A stretch of 64,000 bases of DNA from an uncultured Pseudomonadota bacterium (GCA_903875225.1 CAIQVJ010000120.1:1-64000), one strand, 5' to 3'. Positions 6,700 through 15,987 are shown, numbered from the stretch's first letter. Program-made: numbers and translations. Notes: generated from the letters alone by a model not told the origin.

Positions 6700-9009
6700 A
6701 TGCCGGGTTCTGGTGCCATGCGTCTCTTGCCCCCCTTTTTTGGCGGGATCCTCGCGATCTCGAGCCTGCTCGCCCCCCGTGCCCTCGCCGACGACCCTGC
6801 TCCGCCAGCCGGCCCGCCGCCCGAGGCCTGGACAACGCTAGCGCCTACGGCGTTCTCGCCCACGCTTCCGTTTTCGCCTGAGCTCCTCGCGGCGCTCTCG
6901 GCGCGTGACCACGCTACCGCGCTCACCCTCCTCGCGGCGATCGACCCGAAGCAGGTGAGCGGAAACCAGGCCGCCGACCTGGCGTTCGTTCGTGCCTGGG
7001 AGCTGCAGCGGGCCCACCGGGGGGCGGAGGCGGTGCCGCTGCTCGACGCGCTCTCGAAGGCGGCCAACGCGCCACCGGCCTACGTCGATCTCGTGGTGGG
7101 GGAGGTGTTGCTCGACGACGGGCGACCGGCAGACGCGGTGGTCCCGCTCGAGCGCGTGCTCGGGGCCGGGCCGATCGAGGTTCGCGCGAGGCTGGCGCTG
7201 GCCGACGCGTACCAGAAGATCACACGCACGGCAGAGGCGCGGAAGGTGTGGACCGAGCTCGCTGCCCGCCCCGACCCGGCACCTGGTTCGGGCGAGGCGC
7301 TCTGGGCGCTCGCGGAGAAGGATGGACTGACGAGCGCCACCGGGCAGGCCGAGCTTCGCCGCATCTACAGGTACTACCCGGGTAGTCGCGAAGACGGGCT
7401 CGCCGCACCGAGCCTCGCGGCCCCGAGCCTCCAGGACCTGGCGATCCGCGCCGACGTGCTCCAGGAGCGGGGCAGCTACGCACAGGCAAAGGACCTGCTG
7501 GACGATCGCCTCGGCGAGGTCCCCGACAACACGGCGCTCGGCTGCATGTACCGGTACGCCTACGGACGAGCGCAACACAAGCTCAACAACATCACCGAGG
7601 CTGCTGCCGTGCTGGCGCCGCTCGGGAAGTCCTGCAAGGGCGTGGACGATGACCGGGGAGCGAAGGCGTTGTACCTCGCCGGGAAGTCGCTGGAGCGCAA
7701 GAAGGACTGGGCCGGGGCTGCAAGCGCCTACGCGTTGATCCCGAAGAACTACCCCACCCACAGCATGGCCGACGATGGCTACGCCCTCGGCGGGATCGGC
7801 AAGCAGCAGGCCGGTGACCTCGACGCCGCGAAGGCGCTCTGGGCGGCGGGCTTCGACGCCTACCCCGCCGGCGACCTCGCAGGGGAGACTGCCTGGCGGC
7901 TCGCCTGGGGAGCGTGGCTGACGGGTGACGTGCCGGGGGCGGTGCACTGGGCGGACGCCTGTGCGGAGAGGGTGCCGATCACGTCGAACCCGACGGATGT
8001 GCTCGGGTGTCGCTACTGGGCGGCTCGTTGGCGCGCGTTCCCCGATCGGGCAGACCCCACCGAGCGCAACCCGGATGCCGCCGCCATGGCGAAGGCCATC
8101 GAGGGCTTCGACCAGCTCGCACGGCAGGAGGGGTGGCACTACTACGCGATCCTCGCGGCGTCGCGCCTGGCGCAGCTCGCTCCGGAGCGGGCGAGCATCC
8201 CCAGGCCCCCGATGGACCCGGCGGACGCTCCATGGCAGGTGCGAGACCGGTGGCTGCATTCCCCGGCGGTGTTGAACGCGATGGGGCTGGTCCGGGTGGG
8301 CCTCATCGGGGACGCGCTCGTCGAGTTCGCGCAGTGGGACGACGAGGCGCTCAGCGGCGCCGAGATGGCGATCGTCACCGGCGCGGAGACGGACTCGGGC
8401 GACTTCCTGCTCGCACACGATCGGCTGCGCAGCTACCTGAAGACCCACCCCCCGAGCGCGCTCGGCCCCAACGCCTGGAAGGTGATGCGGCAGGCCTACC
8501 CCGAGGTCTGGTGGGCCGAGGTGCAGGCCGCGACGACCGGCTACTCCTGGGACGGGCGGCTCTTTCACGGCCTGGTGCGGGAGGAGTCGAACTTCAACCA
8601 GCATATCAAGTCCCACGCCGGCGCCTGCGGGCTCTCCCAGCTCATGCCTGCCACCGCCTCGGGCGTCGCGGCGAAGATGGGCCTGTCGTTCCACTCCTCG
8701 GACATCTGGAAGCCAGACGTGAACCTCAAGATCGGAGCCTTCTACCTGGATACACTGCACCAGCGCTACAACGACGACAGCGCGCTGACGCTGGCGGCGT
8801 ACAACGCAGGCGAAGGCAACGTGGACAAGTGGCTCGCGCTCACCCCGAATGCCCCGGTGGACGAGATCGTGGAGGCGATCCCGTTCCGGGAGACCCGGAA
8901 CTACGTCAAGCGCGTGAGCTCCTCGTGGCAGACCTACCGCATGGTGTACGGCACCGGGCCGCTTTTCGTGGACTGGTCCAGATTCCTGGTGGACGCGGTC
9001 CCGGGCTGA
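6700..9009 (+). CDS. Soluble lytic murein transglycosylase (Slt70-like)
   Basis: 769 residues, or 763 if ATG 6718 is used; the latter gives the cleaner signal peptide ending ...PRALA. It should cleave the MurNAc-GlcNAc bond of peptidoglycan in the periplasm to 1,6-anhydroMurNAc. Residues about 60-560 are an alpha-solenoid of TPR-like helix pairs, as in the Slt70 doughnut. The C-terminal SLT domain has VREESNF with catalytic Glu629, then GLSQLMPATA, LTLAAYNAG and ETRNYVKRV. Length is typical of family 1A, with a somewhat long N-terminal solenoid. It likely acts in wall turnover; nothing shows special regulation. Confidence 0.9.
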   Translation: MPGSGAMRLLPPFFGGILAISSLLAPRALADDPAPPAGPPPEAWTTLAPTAFSPTLPFSPELLAALSARDHATALTLLAAIDPKQVSGNQAADLAFVRAWELQRAHRGAEAVPLLDALSKAANAPPAYVDLVVGEVLLDDGRPADAVVPLERVLGAGPIEVRARLALADAYQKITRTAEARKVWTELAARPDPAPGSGEALWALAEKDGLTSATGQAELRRIYRYYPGSREDGLAAPSLAAPSLQDLAIRADVLQERGSYAQAKDLLDDRLGEVPDNTALGCMYRYAYGRAQHKLNNITEAAAVLAPLGKSCKGVDDDRGAKALYLAGKSLERKKDWAGAASAYALIPKNYPTHSMADDGYALGGIGKQQAGDLDAAKALWAAGFDAYPAGDLAGETAWRLAWGAWLTGDVPGAVHWADACAERVPITSNPTDVLGCRYWAARWRAFPDRADPTERNPDAAAMAKAIEGFDQLARQEGWHYYAILAASRLAQLAPERASIPRPPMDPADAPWQVRDRWLHSPAVLNAMGLVRVGLIGDALVEFAQWDDEALSGAEMAIVTGAETDSGDFLLAHDRLRSYLKTHPPSALGPNAWKVMRQAYPEVWWAEVQAATTGYSWDGRLFHGLVREESNFNQHIKSHAGACGLSQLMPATASGVAAKMGLSFHSSDIWKPDVNLKIGAFYLDTLHQRYNDDSALTLAAYNAGEGNVDKWLALTPNAPVDEIVEAIPFRETRNYVKRVSSSWQTYRMVYGTGPLFVDWSRFLVDAVPG

Positions 9010-9062
9010 CTGCCTCCACCCGGCCCCCCACAGCCGGGGCGCCACGCGATAGCAGCGGGGCG

Positions 9063-9713
9063 ATGAACGTCCGCGCCTGCTTCGTCGACGCCGCTGGCAC
9101 CCTGATCAAGCCGCGTGAGCCCGTCGGCATCACCTACGCCCGCGCCGCCCGTGCGCGGGGCATCGACGCAGACCCCGTCGTCGTCGAGCAGCGGTTTCGT
9201 CAGGCCTTCAAGCGGCATGCGGCGCTCGGGGAGCGCCAGCGGGGCGATGGTCGCGCGTTCTGGGGGCCCGTGGCGAAGGAAGCCATAGGGGCTGACGACG
9301 ACGTGCTGGTGGAGCAGTTGTGGGCGCACTACAGCCTGCCGAGGGCCTGGTGGGTGGACGAGGGCGCCCTGAACGTGCTCGGGCACGTGGCGCGCACCGG
9401 CGTGAAGCTGGGTATCGTCTCGAACTGGGACACCCGACTTCGCACCTTGTACAACCGGTTCGCGCTGGACCGGATGTTCCCCGTGCTGATCTGCTCGGCG
9501 GAGCTGGAGGTGGACAAGCCGGACCCGGAGATCTTCCTGGCCGCGTGCACCGCGGCGGGCGTGCGGCCCTCGGAGGCCGTGCACATCGGCGACGATGCGG
9601 TCAACGACGTCGGGGGCGCGAATCGGGCCGGGCTGGTGGGCCTGCTGCACGACGAGGACACGGGCTGGGGCGAGCTACCCGAGCGGATCGGGCGCCTGCG
9701 CAGGTTCTGTTAG
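9063..9713 (+). CDS. HAD-superfamily hydrolase, haloacid-dehalogenase-like
   Basis: 216 residues with the HAD core. Motif I is FVDAAGTL with nucleophile Asp9. The aspartate normally two residues later, the acid/base of phosphatases, is Ala11. Motif II is IVSNWD, motif III is around K in VDKPDPEIF, and motif IV is IGDDAVNDVGGANRAG. A helical cap fills about 20-85. Loss of the second Asp is typical of the REG-2/HDHD3 and dehalogenase branches, so phosphatase activity is uncertain. It follows the transglycosylase after 53 nt and its stop overlaps the convergent SDR stop by 4 nt. Confidence 0.82.
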   Translation: MNVRACFVDAAGTLIKPREPVGITYARAARARGIDADPVVVEQRFRQAFKRHAALGERQRGDGRAFWGPVAKEAIGADDDVLVEQLWAHYSLPRAWWVDEGALNVLGHVARTGVKLGIVSNWDTRLRTLYNRFALDRMFPVLICSAELEVDKPDPEIFLAACTAAGVRPSEAVHIGDDAVNDVGGANRAGLVGLLHDEDTGWGELPERIGRLRRFC

Positions 9714-10645
9714 CTGCCGGTGGGCAGGCCTGCCGACAGGAACCGCACGGCGGTGCGCTTCTCCGAGGCCTCCCACAGCTTCTTCCACTCCTCGGGCGCC
9801 TGCGCCCGTGCAGCGGTCCCCTGCGGGGTCGGTGCCCCCCACGTCTGGAACACGCGCGGGCCGACGTACTCGCCTCCGACGATCGTCGGAGAGACCGCGG
9901 CGAACACCGTGGGCAGGGCCCCGGATGCCGCGGACTGGGCAAAGAGGGCGTTGCCCAGGCTCATGGTGAACGTTCCCACGGCGCTCTTCGTCTGGGCAGG
10001 GCCGACGAACTGTAGATTTGTCGACGCATATCCAGGGTGGCACGCGACGCTGCGCACGGTCGATCCGGTGGCTTTGAGCCGACGATCGAGATCGAGCGCG
10101 AAGAACAGATTGGCCAGCTTCGACCTTCCGTACGCGGGCCAGGCGCTGTAGCTCCGCTCCCAATTCAGGTCGGTCCAGTCGAAGGACCCGATCCGGTGAA
10201 CGGCCGAGGAGACGGTCACCACCCGGCCCAGCGGCGGTATGGCGTCGAGCAGCAGCCCGGTGAGGGCGAAGTGCCCGAAGTGGTTGGTGCCGAGCTGCAT
10301 CTCGAAACCCTGCGCGGTCTTGGCGTAGGGGATGGCCATGATGCCGGCATTGTTCACCAGCGCGTGGATCTGTGCATGCAGCCCACGCAGCCCGGAGGCG
10401 AACGCGCGGACGCTGTCGAGGTCGGCCAGGTCGAGCGCCATGACCTCCAGGTGGGCTCCAGGGGTCTTCTCACGGATGCGGGCTGCAGCCTCCTCACCCT
10501 TCGACACCGTGCGGCACGCCATCACCACCCGGGCGCCGTGCTCGGCGAACATCCTCGTCGCCTCCCACCCGATGCCGCTGTTGGCACCGGTGACGACGAA
10601 GATGCGGTCGGAGAGATCGGGGATGTCGGATTCGGACCAGGCCAT
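9710..10645 (-). CDS. Short-chain dehydrogenase/reductase, retinol-dehydrogenase-like
   Basis: 311 residues, a classical SDR: cofactor motif TGANSGIG (19-26), NNAG (98-101), catalytic serine in TVSSAVH (146/147) and YGRSK (Y172, K176). The ACRT segment at 43-46 points to NADP(H), and the long C-terminus resembles the retinol dehydrogenase/WW-oxidoreductase subfamily. The substrate is unknown and this family is over-annotated. It ends convergently with the HAD gene. A 105-nt gap separates its start from the divergent beta-helix gene. Confidence 0.85.
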   Translation of the reverse strand: MAWSESDIPDLSDRIFVVTGANSGIGWEATRMFAEHGARVVMACRTVSKGEEAAARIREKTPGAHLEVMALDLADLDSVRAFASGLRGLHAQIHALVNNAGIMAIPYAKTAQGFEMQLGTNHFGHFALTGLLLDAIPPLGRVVTVSSAVHRIGSFDWTDLNWERSYSAWPAYGRSKLANLFFALDLDRRLKATGSTVRSVACHPGYASTNLQFVGPAQTKSAVGTFTMSLGNALFAQSAASGALPTVFAAVSPTIVGGEYVGPRVFQTWGAPTPQGTAARAQAPEEWKKLWEASEKRTAVRFLSAGLPTGS

Positions 10646-10750
10646 ACGTCGTTCTAACCCGAAGTGGGGGGAACGATCGGCTTGTGCGCTTCGGATCCGC
10701 CCCCACTCGCCGGCCCTCGCGTTACCTTCCGGCCAACCTCGAGGACCGGT

Positions 10751-12109
10751 ATGGAAAAGTCACAGCCCTTCGTCATCCCAGCGGGTGTCACCTTCCAGGT
10801 GAGCGACGCGGGCCTCATCATCGAGAACGCTGGAGATGTCGTGCTGCACACGACCTTCGGGCGCACGCTGTCGCGGGTCGTCTCGCGCGCGGGGGACGTG
10901 GAGCTTCACGGTGCCATCGCTGCGGGTGCCCTGGTCGCTGCGGGTTCTGTGCGAGTGGAGGGTACGCTCGCGGCGGAGTCGGTGCAGGCCGGCGGAGCGG
11001 TGACCGTGACCGGGACGGCCGGCGTCGGTTCCATGCAGGCAGGCGGGGACGCCGCATTCGGAGGCGGGCTCACGTCCGAGCGCGTCGAGGCCGGGGGCGG
11101 ACTCACCGTGCAGGGAGACCTGACCGCGTCTGAGCTCGTTGCCAGCGGTGACGTCGCGGTGCATGGCGCGTTCACGGTGCGTCGAGCGGATGTAGGCGGC
11201 AGTGTCACGGTGCATGGACCGCTCGGCACGGATCTCCTGCAGGCGGCGGGCCTCGTGTCTGTGGCAGGTCCCACCCAGGTGGGGACGATTCGCGCCGGTG
11301 ACATCGAGCTCACCGGGCAGCCGATCACCGCTCGAGGACTCCAGGCCAGGAACGCCATCCACCTCGGTCCCGGCAAGATCCAGATCGACGCGATGATCGC
11401 CGGTGAAGTCCATGTGGACGCTCGCACGGCCGGGCGCGCGACCATCATCGAGAGCCAGAACGATCTTGGCACGAACGCCATCAAGGGGGGCTTCCGGCTG
11501 GCGGACTACGCCGAGATGTTCGGCGACCCGGCAGGGTATCTCCGCGAGCGTGGGCTTTCGGCTCCTGGCGAGGCCTGGAGCGGTCCAGAGGCGTCCGGCC
11601 GCCCTGCTCCCCCCGCACCGGTCGCGGCCCCTTTGCCGGTCGCGGCCCCCGCTGCGGTCGTCGTCCCGGTGGCCGCGCCTGTTGCTCCCCAGGTGGTCGA
11701 AGAGCCTGTCGCTGCGCCTGCAGCGGTGGTGGCTCCGGTCGAACCCCCACAAGTCGATGTCGCCGCGCCCGTCACCTCCGTGGAGGAGGATGCGCCCGAC
11801 GAGATCGAGCCCGAGCCCATCGACGCGGACGAGCCGGCTGCCTCGGCGACCAGGGCGCCACACCCGCTGCATGATCAGCTTGTCGACGCGGTGGAGAAGA
11901 TCGCCGAGCGCTACAACGAGGGCGACCTGCCCCCGGCCGTGAGCCACCTGCGCAGCCTCATCGAGAACCGTTCCTACGACGAGATCCGCGCGGAGATCAC
12001 GTCCATCTGGTCGGACCTGGTCAAGTTCCACCAGAAGCACGGCCTGCGCATCCAGCACCAGGTCACCACGACGTTCAACACCATCAACTCGCTCGTAAAG
12101 AAGATGTGA
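10751..12109 (+). CDS. Repetitive right-handed beta-helix protein (FapA/bactofilin-like) with helical tail
   Basis: 452 residues. After a 47-residue start come nine uninterrupted 17-residue repeats (48-200) on the pattern G-x-hydrophobic-x-hydrophobic-x-G, typical of polymerising or scaffold beta-helices such as bactofilin and DUF342/FapA. A glycine- and charge-rich cap reaches about 280. A Pro/Ala/Val linker (about 285-365) follows, then an alpha-helical domain (about 375-452) with no transmembrane segment. No signal peptide, so it is cytoplasmic. ATG 10751 is chosen for GAGG 6 nt upstream. A scaffold or cytoskeletal role is inferred; the exact family needs a profile search. Confidence 0.65.
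   Translation: MEKSQPFVIPAGVTFQVSDAGLIIENAGDVVLHTTFGRTLSRVVSRAGDVELHGAIAAGALVAAGSVRVEGTLAAESVQAGGAVTVTGTAGVGSMQAGGDAAFGGGLTSERVEAGGGLTVQGDLTASELVASGDVAVHGAFTVRRADVGGSVTVHGPLGTDLLQAAGLVSVAGPTQVGTIRAGDIELTGQPITARGLQARNAIHLGPGKIQIDAMIAGEVHVDARTAGRATIIESQNDLGTNAIKGGFRLADYAEMFGDPAGYLRERGLSAPGEAWSGPEASGRPAPPAPVAAPLPVAAPAAVVVPVAAPVAPQVVEEPVAAPAAVVAPVEPPQVDVAAPVTSVEEDAPDEIEPEPIDADEPAASATRAPHPLHDQLVDAVEKIAERYNEGDLPPAVSHLRSLIENRSYDEIRAEITSIWSDLVKFHQKHGLRIQHQVTTTFNTINSLVKKM
10892..11350 (+). repeat. Nine tandem 51-nt (17-residue) protein-coding repeats
   Basis: Nine back-to-back units of exactly 17 codons in the beta-helix gene. Examples are GDVELHGAIAAGALVAA, GSVRVEGTLAAESVQAG and GAVTVTGTAGVGSMQAG. 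DNA identity between units is low, so the repeats are old and held by structure rather than recently expanded. Confidence 0.85.
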
Positions 12110-12173
12110 GCCGGGCGCGTTCACCCGCGCCCGATCATTGCCGGCACCTCCCTTCCACCGGTACACTCCCGCC

Positions 12174-13544
12174 ATGCGCATTTTCGCCCCTCCCCGTCCA
12201 GCGTCCGTACTGGTCCTGTCCTGCCTGGGGCTGGTTGGCCTACCGGGGTGCAACAGCTACGAGATGTTCCGGGTGACCGGCTTCGAGCAGGCCACGTTCA
12301 GCAACAACGCGGACATCCTGTTCGTCATCGACAACTCCGATTCGATGCAGGCCGAGGCAAGCGATCTCGCCCTGAACTTCACTGCGTTCATCGACAAGCT
12401 CACCTCGTCCGAGGGGGCAGAGACTGGCCGGGCCACCCTCACGGATGCCGTCGCGAACTACATCCGCGAGACCTCCGGCGACTCGTTGTTCATCGACTAC
12501 CAGATCGGCATCACCACGACGTCCGTCCAGGCGAACGACCCGAACAACCTGCAGCCCGGCGACGAGGGCACCTTCGTCGGAGATCCCTACGTGATCAAGC
12601 GCGGCGACCCCGATGGCGCCCTGGAATTCCAGCGCAACCTGCTCTGCGGCGCCACGTGTTTCTCCGAGAACGACGTCCCGTCGAACGCCGACTTTGTGTG
12701 TGACGAAGCCGCGCCCGATGCCGGTGGCGAGATCACCAGCGAGTACCTGGACTGCCTCTGCGGAGGGAGCACCTGGATCGGGCACTGCGGATCCGGCAAC
12801 GAGATGGGTCTCGAGGCCGGACTGCTCGCTCTGTGCCGCGCGGCCGACGCCCCCCCCGATCTGTGCTCCGAGTACGACACCCCGAACGGCTCGGGCACCA
12901 GCCCCACCGTGTTCGACGACTCCCAGATCGGCACCGGGGACGGGTTCTTGCGTGACGATGCGAACACCATCATCGTCATCGTGACGGACGAGGGCGACGG
13001 CTCCTACCGGCAGGCCACCGGCGACTCGGACCCCGGGGTGTACACCGACGCGTTCGCCTCGTTCCCCAACCCGGTCCGCGTGGCTGTCATCGGGCCGAAC
13101 TACGATGGGACCGATGCTTCCTGCCTCGATGGCGCCCAACCGTGGGCCGTCGAGCGCTACCAGAACGTCGTGGGCTCGACGCTTGGCACCTACGTCGGCA
13201 TCACCGATGGCCCCGCCGATGACTGTGTCGCCTCGGACTTCGCCACGAACCTCGACGAGATCGGGCAGCTGCTGGCCAACCTGCAGACGATGTTCCCGCT
13301 CCAGGCCGTACCGGATGTCGCCACCATCGACGTGTACGTCGACGACGTCAGCATCGTGACCTCCCCGCTCATCGGCGGCGCGGTCGAGACCAACGACGCC
13401 GAGTGGGGGGATGGCTGGACGTACGAGGCGGCCTCCAACGCCGTCGCGTTCCATGGCACCGCCATCCCTGGCTACAATTCCGACGTCCGGATCTACTATC
13501 GGCCGATTGGGGGCTTTCCCCGCGAGCTTCCCACCGGGTTCTAG
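12174..13544 (+). CDS. von Willebrand factor A domain lipoprotein
   Basis: 456 residues with lipobox GLPGC (Cys26). The VWA domain starts near 45 with the MIDAS motif DNSDS (D53, S55, S57) in ILFVIDNSDSM. A second metal-site aspartate is likely in the VIVTDEG segment. Several cysteine pairs in the middle (CGATC, CLCGG) suggest disulfides in the periplasm or at the surface. The last 100 residues are a separate beta-rich domain. VWA/MIDAS domains bind protein ligands through a divalent metal. The start has no clear Shine-Dalgarno, and a TACACT -10-like hexamer ends 7 nt before ATG, so a leaderless transcript is possible. The barrel gene follows after 66 nt. Confidence 0.8.
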   Translation: MRIFAPPRPASVLVLSCLGLVGLPGCNSYEMFRVTGFEQATFSNNADILFVIDNSDSMQAEASDLALNFTAFIDKLTSSEGAETGRATLTDAVANYIRETSGDSLFIDYQIGITTTSVQANDPNNLQPGDEGTFVGDPYVIKRGDPDGALEFQRNLLCGATCFSENDVPSNADFVCDEAAPDAGGEITSEYLDCLCGGSTWIGHCGSGNEMGLEAGLLALCRAADAPPDLCSEYDTPNGSGTSPTVFDDSQIGTGDGFLRDDANTIIVIVTDEGDGSYRQATGDSDPGVYTDAFASFPNPVRVAVIGPNYDGTDASCLDGAQPWAVERYQNVVGSTLGTYVGITDGPADDCVASDFATNLDEIGQLLANLQTMFPLQAVPDVATIDVYVDDVSIVTSPLIGGAVETNDAEWGDGWTYEAASNAVAFHGTAIPGYNSDVRIYYRPIGGFPRELPTGF

Positions 13545-13610
13545 TCCTCGCTGCAACGCCGCCGCTCGCTCTCCCCTCTCTCTTTCTGCACCCGCCGGAG
13601 CGCCCCCTTC

Positions 13611-14285
13611 ATGCTGCTGCTCGCCATCACGTCGCAATTCCTGAGCCCAGCGGCTCACGCTGCCGACACCCCTCCCGAGACCGTCGACATCGGTGTCATC
13701 AAGAACTCCGACGTCAAGGTCGTGCAGCGCCGCCTGTACTCCAAGGACAGCACCTTCGAGGTCGGTGTGGCGCTCGGCGTTCTGCCGTTCGACGGCTTCA
13801 CGGTGGCGCCGAAAGCGCAGTTCACCGGAACGCTCTTCCTGTCGGAGACGTTCGGCCTCGAGGCGCACGTCGGGGGCGGCTACGGGCTCCCGACCACGCG
13901 CTACCAGTACCTCGCGGGGCCGGACTACGGTGTGGCCGTCGAGGCCTACCGGTACCTCGCCGACCTCCAGGTGAACGCGCACCTGTCCCCGATCTACGCG
14001 AAGCTGAACTTCGGAAACAAGATCCTACACAACGACTGGTACGCGATCGCAGGCGCAGGGGCGACGCTGGAGCAGTCCGTGCTGCCTGCGGCCGACATCG
14101 CCGTCGCTCCCACCGTCGGGCTCGGGGTCGGCACCCAGGTCTGGTTGAAGAAGAACATGGCCTTGCGCGCCGAGCTTCGTGACGACCTGATGATCGAGTT
14201 CCGCAAGCAGTCGGGCACGGCCGGGTTCAAGCAGAACGCTGGCGTGATCGTGGGCCTCGGCTTCTTCTCCGGCGGGAAGAAGTGA
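13611..14285 (+). CDS. Outer-membrane beta-barrel protein
   Basis: 224 residues: a short signal peptide (cleavage likely after AHA near 17), about 20 polar residues, then alternating amphipathic strands with aromatic girdle residues to the C-terminus (GVIVGLGFFSGGKK). It resembles the small outer-membrane barrels found in myxobacteria next to TPR and motility-type envelope genes; CglE is one known example, and the likeness is only by size and pattern. GGAG lies 9 nt before the start. Its stop overlaps the next start (TGATG), so it is co-translated with the TPR protein. Confidence 0.7.
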   Translation: MLLLAITSQFLSPAAHAADTPPETVDIGVIKNSDVKVVQRRLYSKDSTFEVGVALGVLPFDGFTVAPKAQFTGTLFLSETFGLEAHVGGGYGLPTTRYQYLAGPDYGVAVEAYRYLADLQVNAHLSPIYAKLNFGNKILHNDWYAIAGAGATLEQSVLPAADIAVAPTVGLGVGTQVWLKKNMALRAELRDDLMIEFRKQSGTAGFKQNAGVIVGLGFFSGGKK

Positions 14286-15889
14286 TGCTGCGACGCTCGT
14301 CAGCGCTGCTGATTGCAGGCGGGTTGGCGCTGTGCAGCCCTGCGTGGGCGGGCAAGGCCAAGGAGTCCAAGGCGGCACCGGTGGTCGAAGCCGCGCCCGC
14401 TGCTCCGGTCACGCCCGGCGCGCCCGATCAGAAGACGCACGACACCGTCTTTGCCGACTACGACAGCCAGATCGCCTCGGGCCAGAAGGCGCGCGCGGCG
14501 GACGCGCTCGTCGCGATCGTGGCGGATCCGCTCAAGACGCCGTTCTTCGGGGAGGCCTACGCCAAGCTGGGGGATCTGCTGGTGGACCTCGACCTGCCCT
14601 ACGCAGCGACGCTGGCGTGGCGTCAGGCGTTCCTGGTCGCGGCCGATTGGGACGCTGAGGCCGTGGGTCGGCGGGTTCCGAAGTCGATCGAGACGGCGGA
14701 CAAGGTGGGGGACCTCGCGGTGCTGCAGGGCCCGTTCTCCAAGAACGTCGGGATTGCGCGCACCGAGGATGTACGCGGGCAGATGGGCTACTACGCGGCC
14801 CGGGAGGCGTTCCGGCAGGGGAGCTATGGGCTCTCCCTCGGGCTGCTCAAGCTGGTGAAGCAGGGCGACCCGCTCTATGCCAAGGCCAAGATGCTCGAGG
14901 GCATCGTGCTCAACGCGCAGTCCAAGCCGGACACCGCGCTCACGAGCTTCGAGGCCGCGGCAAAGGCGGCGGGCAAGGCCAACGATGCCGACTCCGCGCG
15001 CTTTGGCGAGATGCTCAAGCTCAACACGGGCCGCAGCTACTACGCCTCCGGGAACTATCCGCGTGCCATCCAGGCGTTCGCCTCGGTGAGCCGCGGGAGC
15101 GAGTTCTGGCCCGAGGCGCAGTTCGAGCGCGCCTGGTCCCACTTCCGCATCGACGACGTGAACAGCACGCTCGGCCTGCTCATGTCGCTCGACACGCCGT
15201 TCTTCAAGACCTGGTACTACCCCGAGGCCGATCTGCTGCGGATCTACTCGATGTTCCTGATCTGCAAGTTCCCGCAGGCGAACATCGAGATCGACTCCTT
15301 CCGCGAGAAGTACGGCAAGCTCAACGACTCGCTCAAGGCGTGGAACGGCCACACGCCCGAGGAGAACTTCGACGCCGCGCGGAAGTACCGCGCCACCGGG
15401 GACGCAGGGGATGTCCCCGCCATGTTCTGGCGGCCCTACGCGACCGAAGAGAAGTTCGGCGACAGCATCAAGGCCGTGGCGAGCGCGACGGACGAGCTCA
15501 AGCGGCTCAAGAACGTGTCGGCGAACCCGTTTTCGGAGTGGGCGCGCACGGCCGTGACCGCCCGCCGCGACGAGCTCATCCAGGCCGAGGGTTCCCGGAT
15601 CCGGGATCGGCTCGCCGCGCAGCAGGAACAGATGCAGGGCATGCTCAACGACTCGCAGATCTTCACCATCGACATCATGTCGATGAAGACGAAGCTCTAC
15701 GAGCAGGCTGCCGCCGCCGGCAAGATGCCTGACGTCGCCCGCACCGCCGAGCGGGACGACCGCGTGAAGCGGCACTACGTGCAGTGGCCGTACGAGGGGG
15801 AGGCCTGGGCGGACGAGGTGGGGTACTACAAGGTGGAGACGACGCCCGAGTGCCCGGCGAGCCTGCGGCAGACCGTCCAGCCGAAGTAG
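14285..15889 (+). CDS. Exported TPR-repeat protein
   Basis: 534 residues. The signal peptide ends near AWA (22), with a Pro/Ala linker to about 45, then helix-turn-helix repeats of TPR type over about 50-350 (AYAKLGDLLVDLD, GRSYYASGNYPRAIQAF, ERAWSHFRIDDV). A coiled region follows at about 400-490, and the end is the aromatic WPYEGEAWADEVGYYKV. This layout, behind a small outer-membrane barrel, recalls the gliding-machinery protein GltE/AglT of Myxococcus; that link is inference. No lipobox cysteine is evident. GTG 14282 is an alternative start one codon upstream. Confidence 0.72.
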   Translation: MLRRSSALLIAGGLALCSPAWAGKAKESKAAPVVEAAPAAPVTPGAPDQKTHDTVFADYDSQIASGQKARAADALVAIVADPLKTPFFGEAYAKLGDLLVDLDLPYAATLAWRQAFLVAADWDAEAVGRRVPKSIETADKVGDLAVLQGPFSKNVGIARTEDVRGQMGYYAAREAFRQGSYGLSLGLLKLVKQGDPLYAKAKMLEGIVLNAQSKPDTALTSFEAAAKAAGKANDADSARFGEMLKLNTGRSYYASGNYPRAIQAFASVSRGSEFWPEAQFERAWSHFRIDDVNSTLGLLMSLDTPFFKTWYYPEADLLRIYSMFLICKFPQANIEIDSFREKYGKLNDSLKAWNGHTPEENFDAARKYRATGDAGDVPAMFWRPYATEEKFGDSIKAVASATDELKRLKNVSANPFSEWARTAVTARRDELIQAEGSRIRDRLAAQQEQMQGMLNDSQIFTIDIMSMKTKLYEQAAAAGKMPDVARTAERDDRVKRHYVQWPYEGEAWADEVGYYKVETTPECPASLRQTVQPK

Positions 15890-15987
15890 GCGGAGCATCC
15901 AGCGGTGGGGTCTCACGACCCGGTCCGCGGGTTGGCCTCGAAAATCGTGTCCCCCCTTTGGTTCGCGCGGCGGTCCATACTGGCGTG

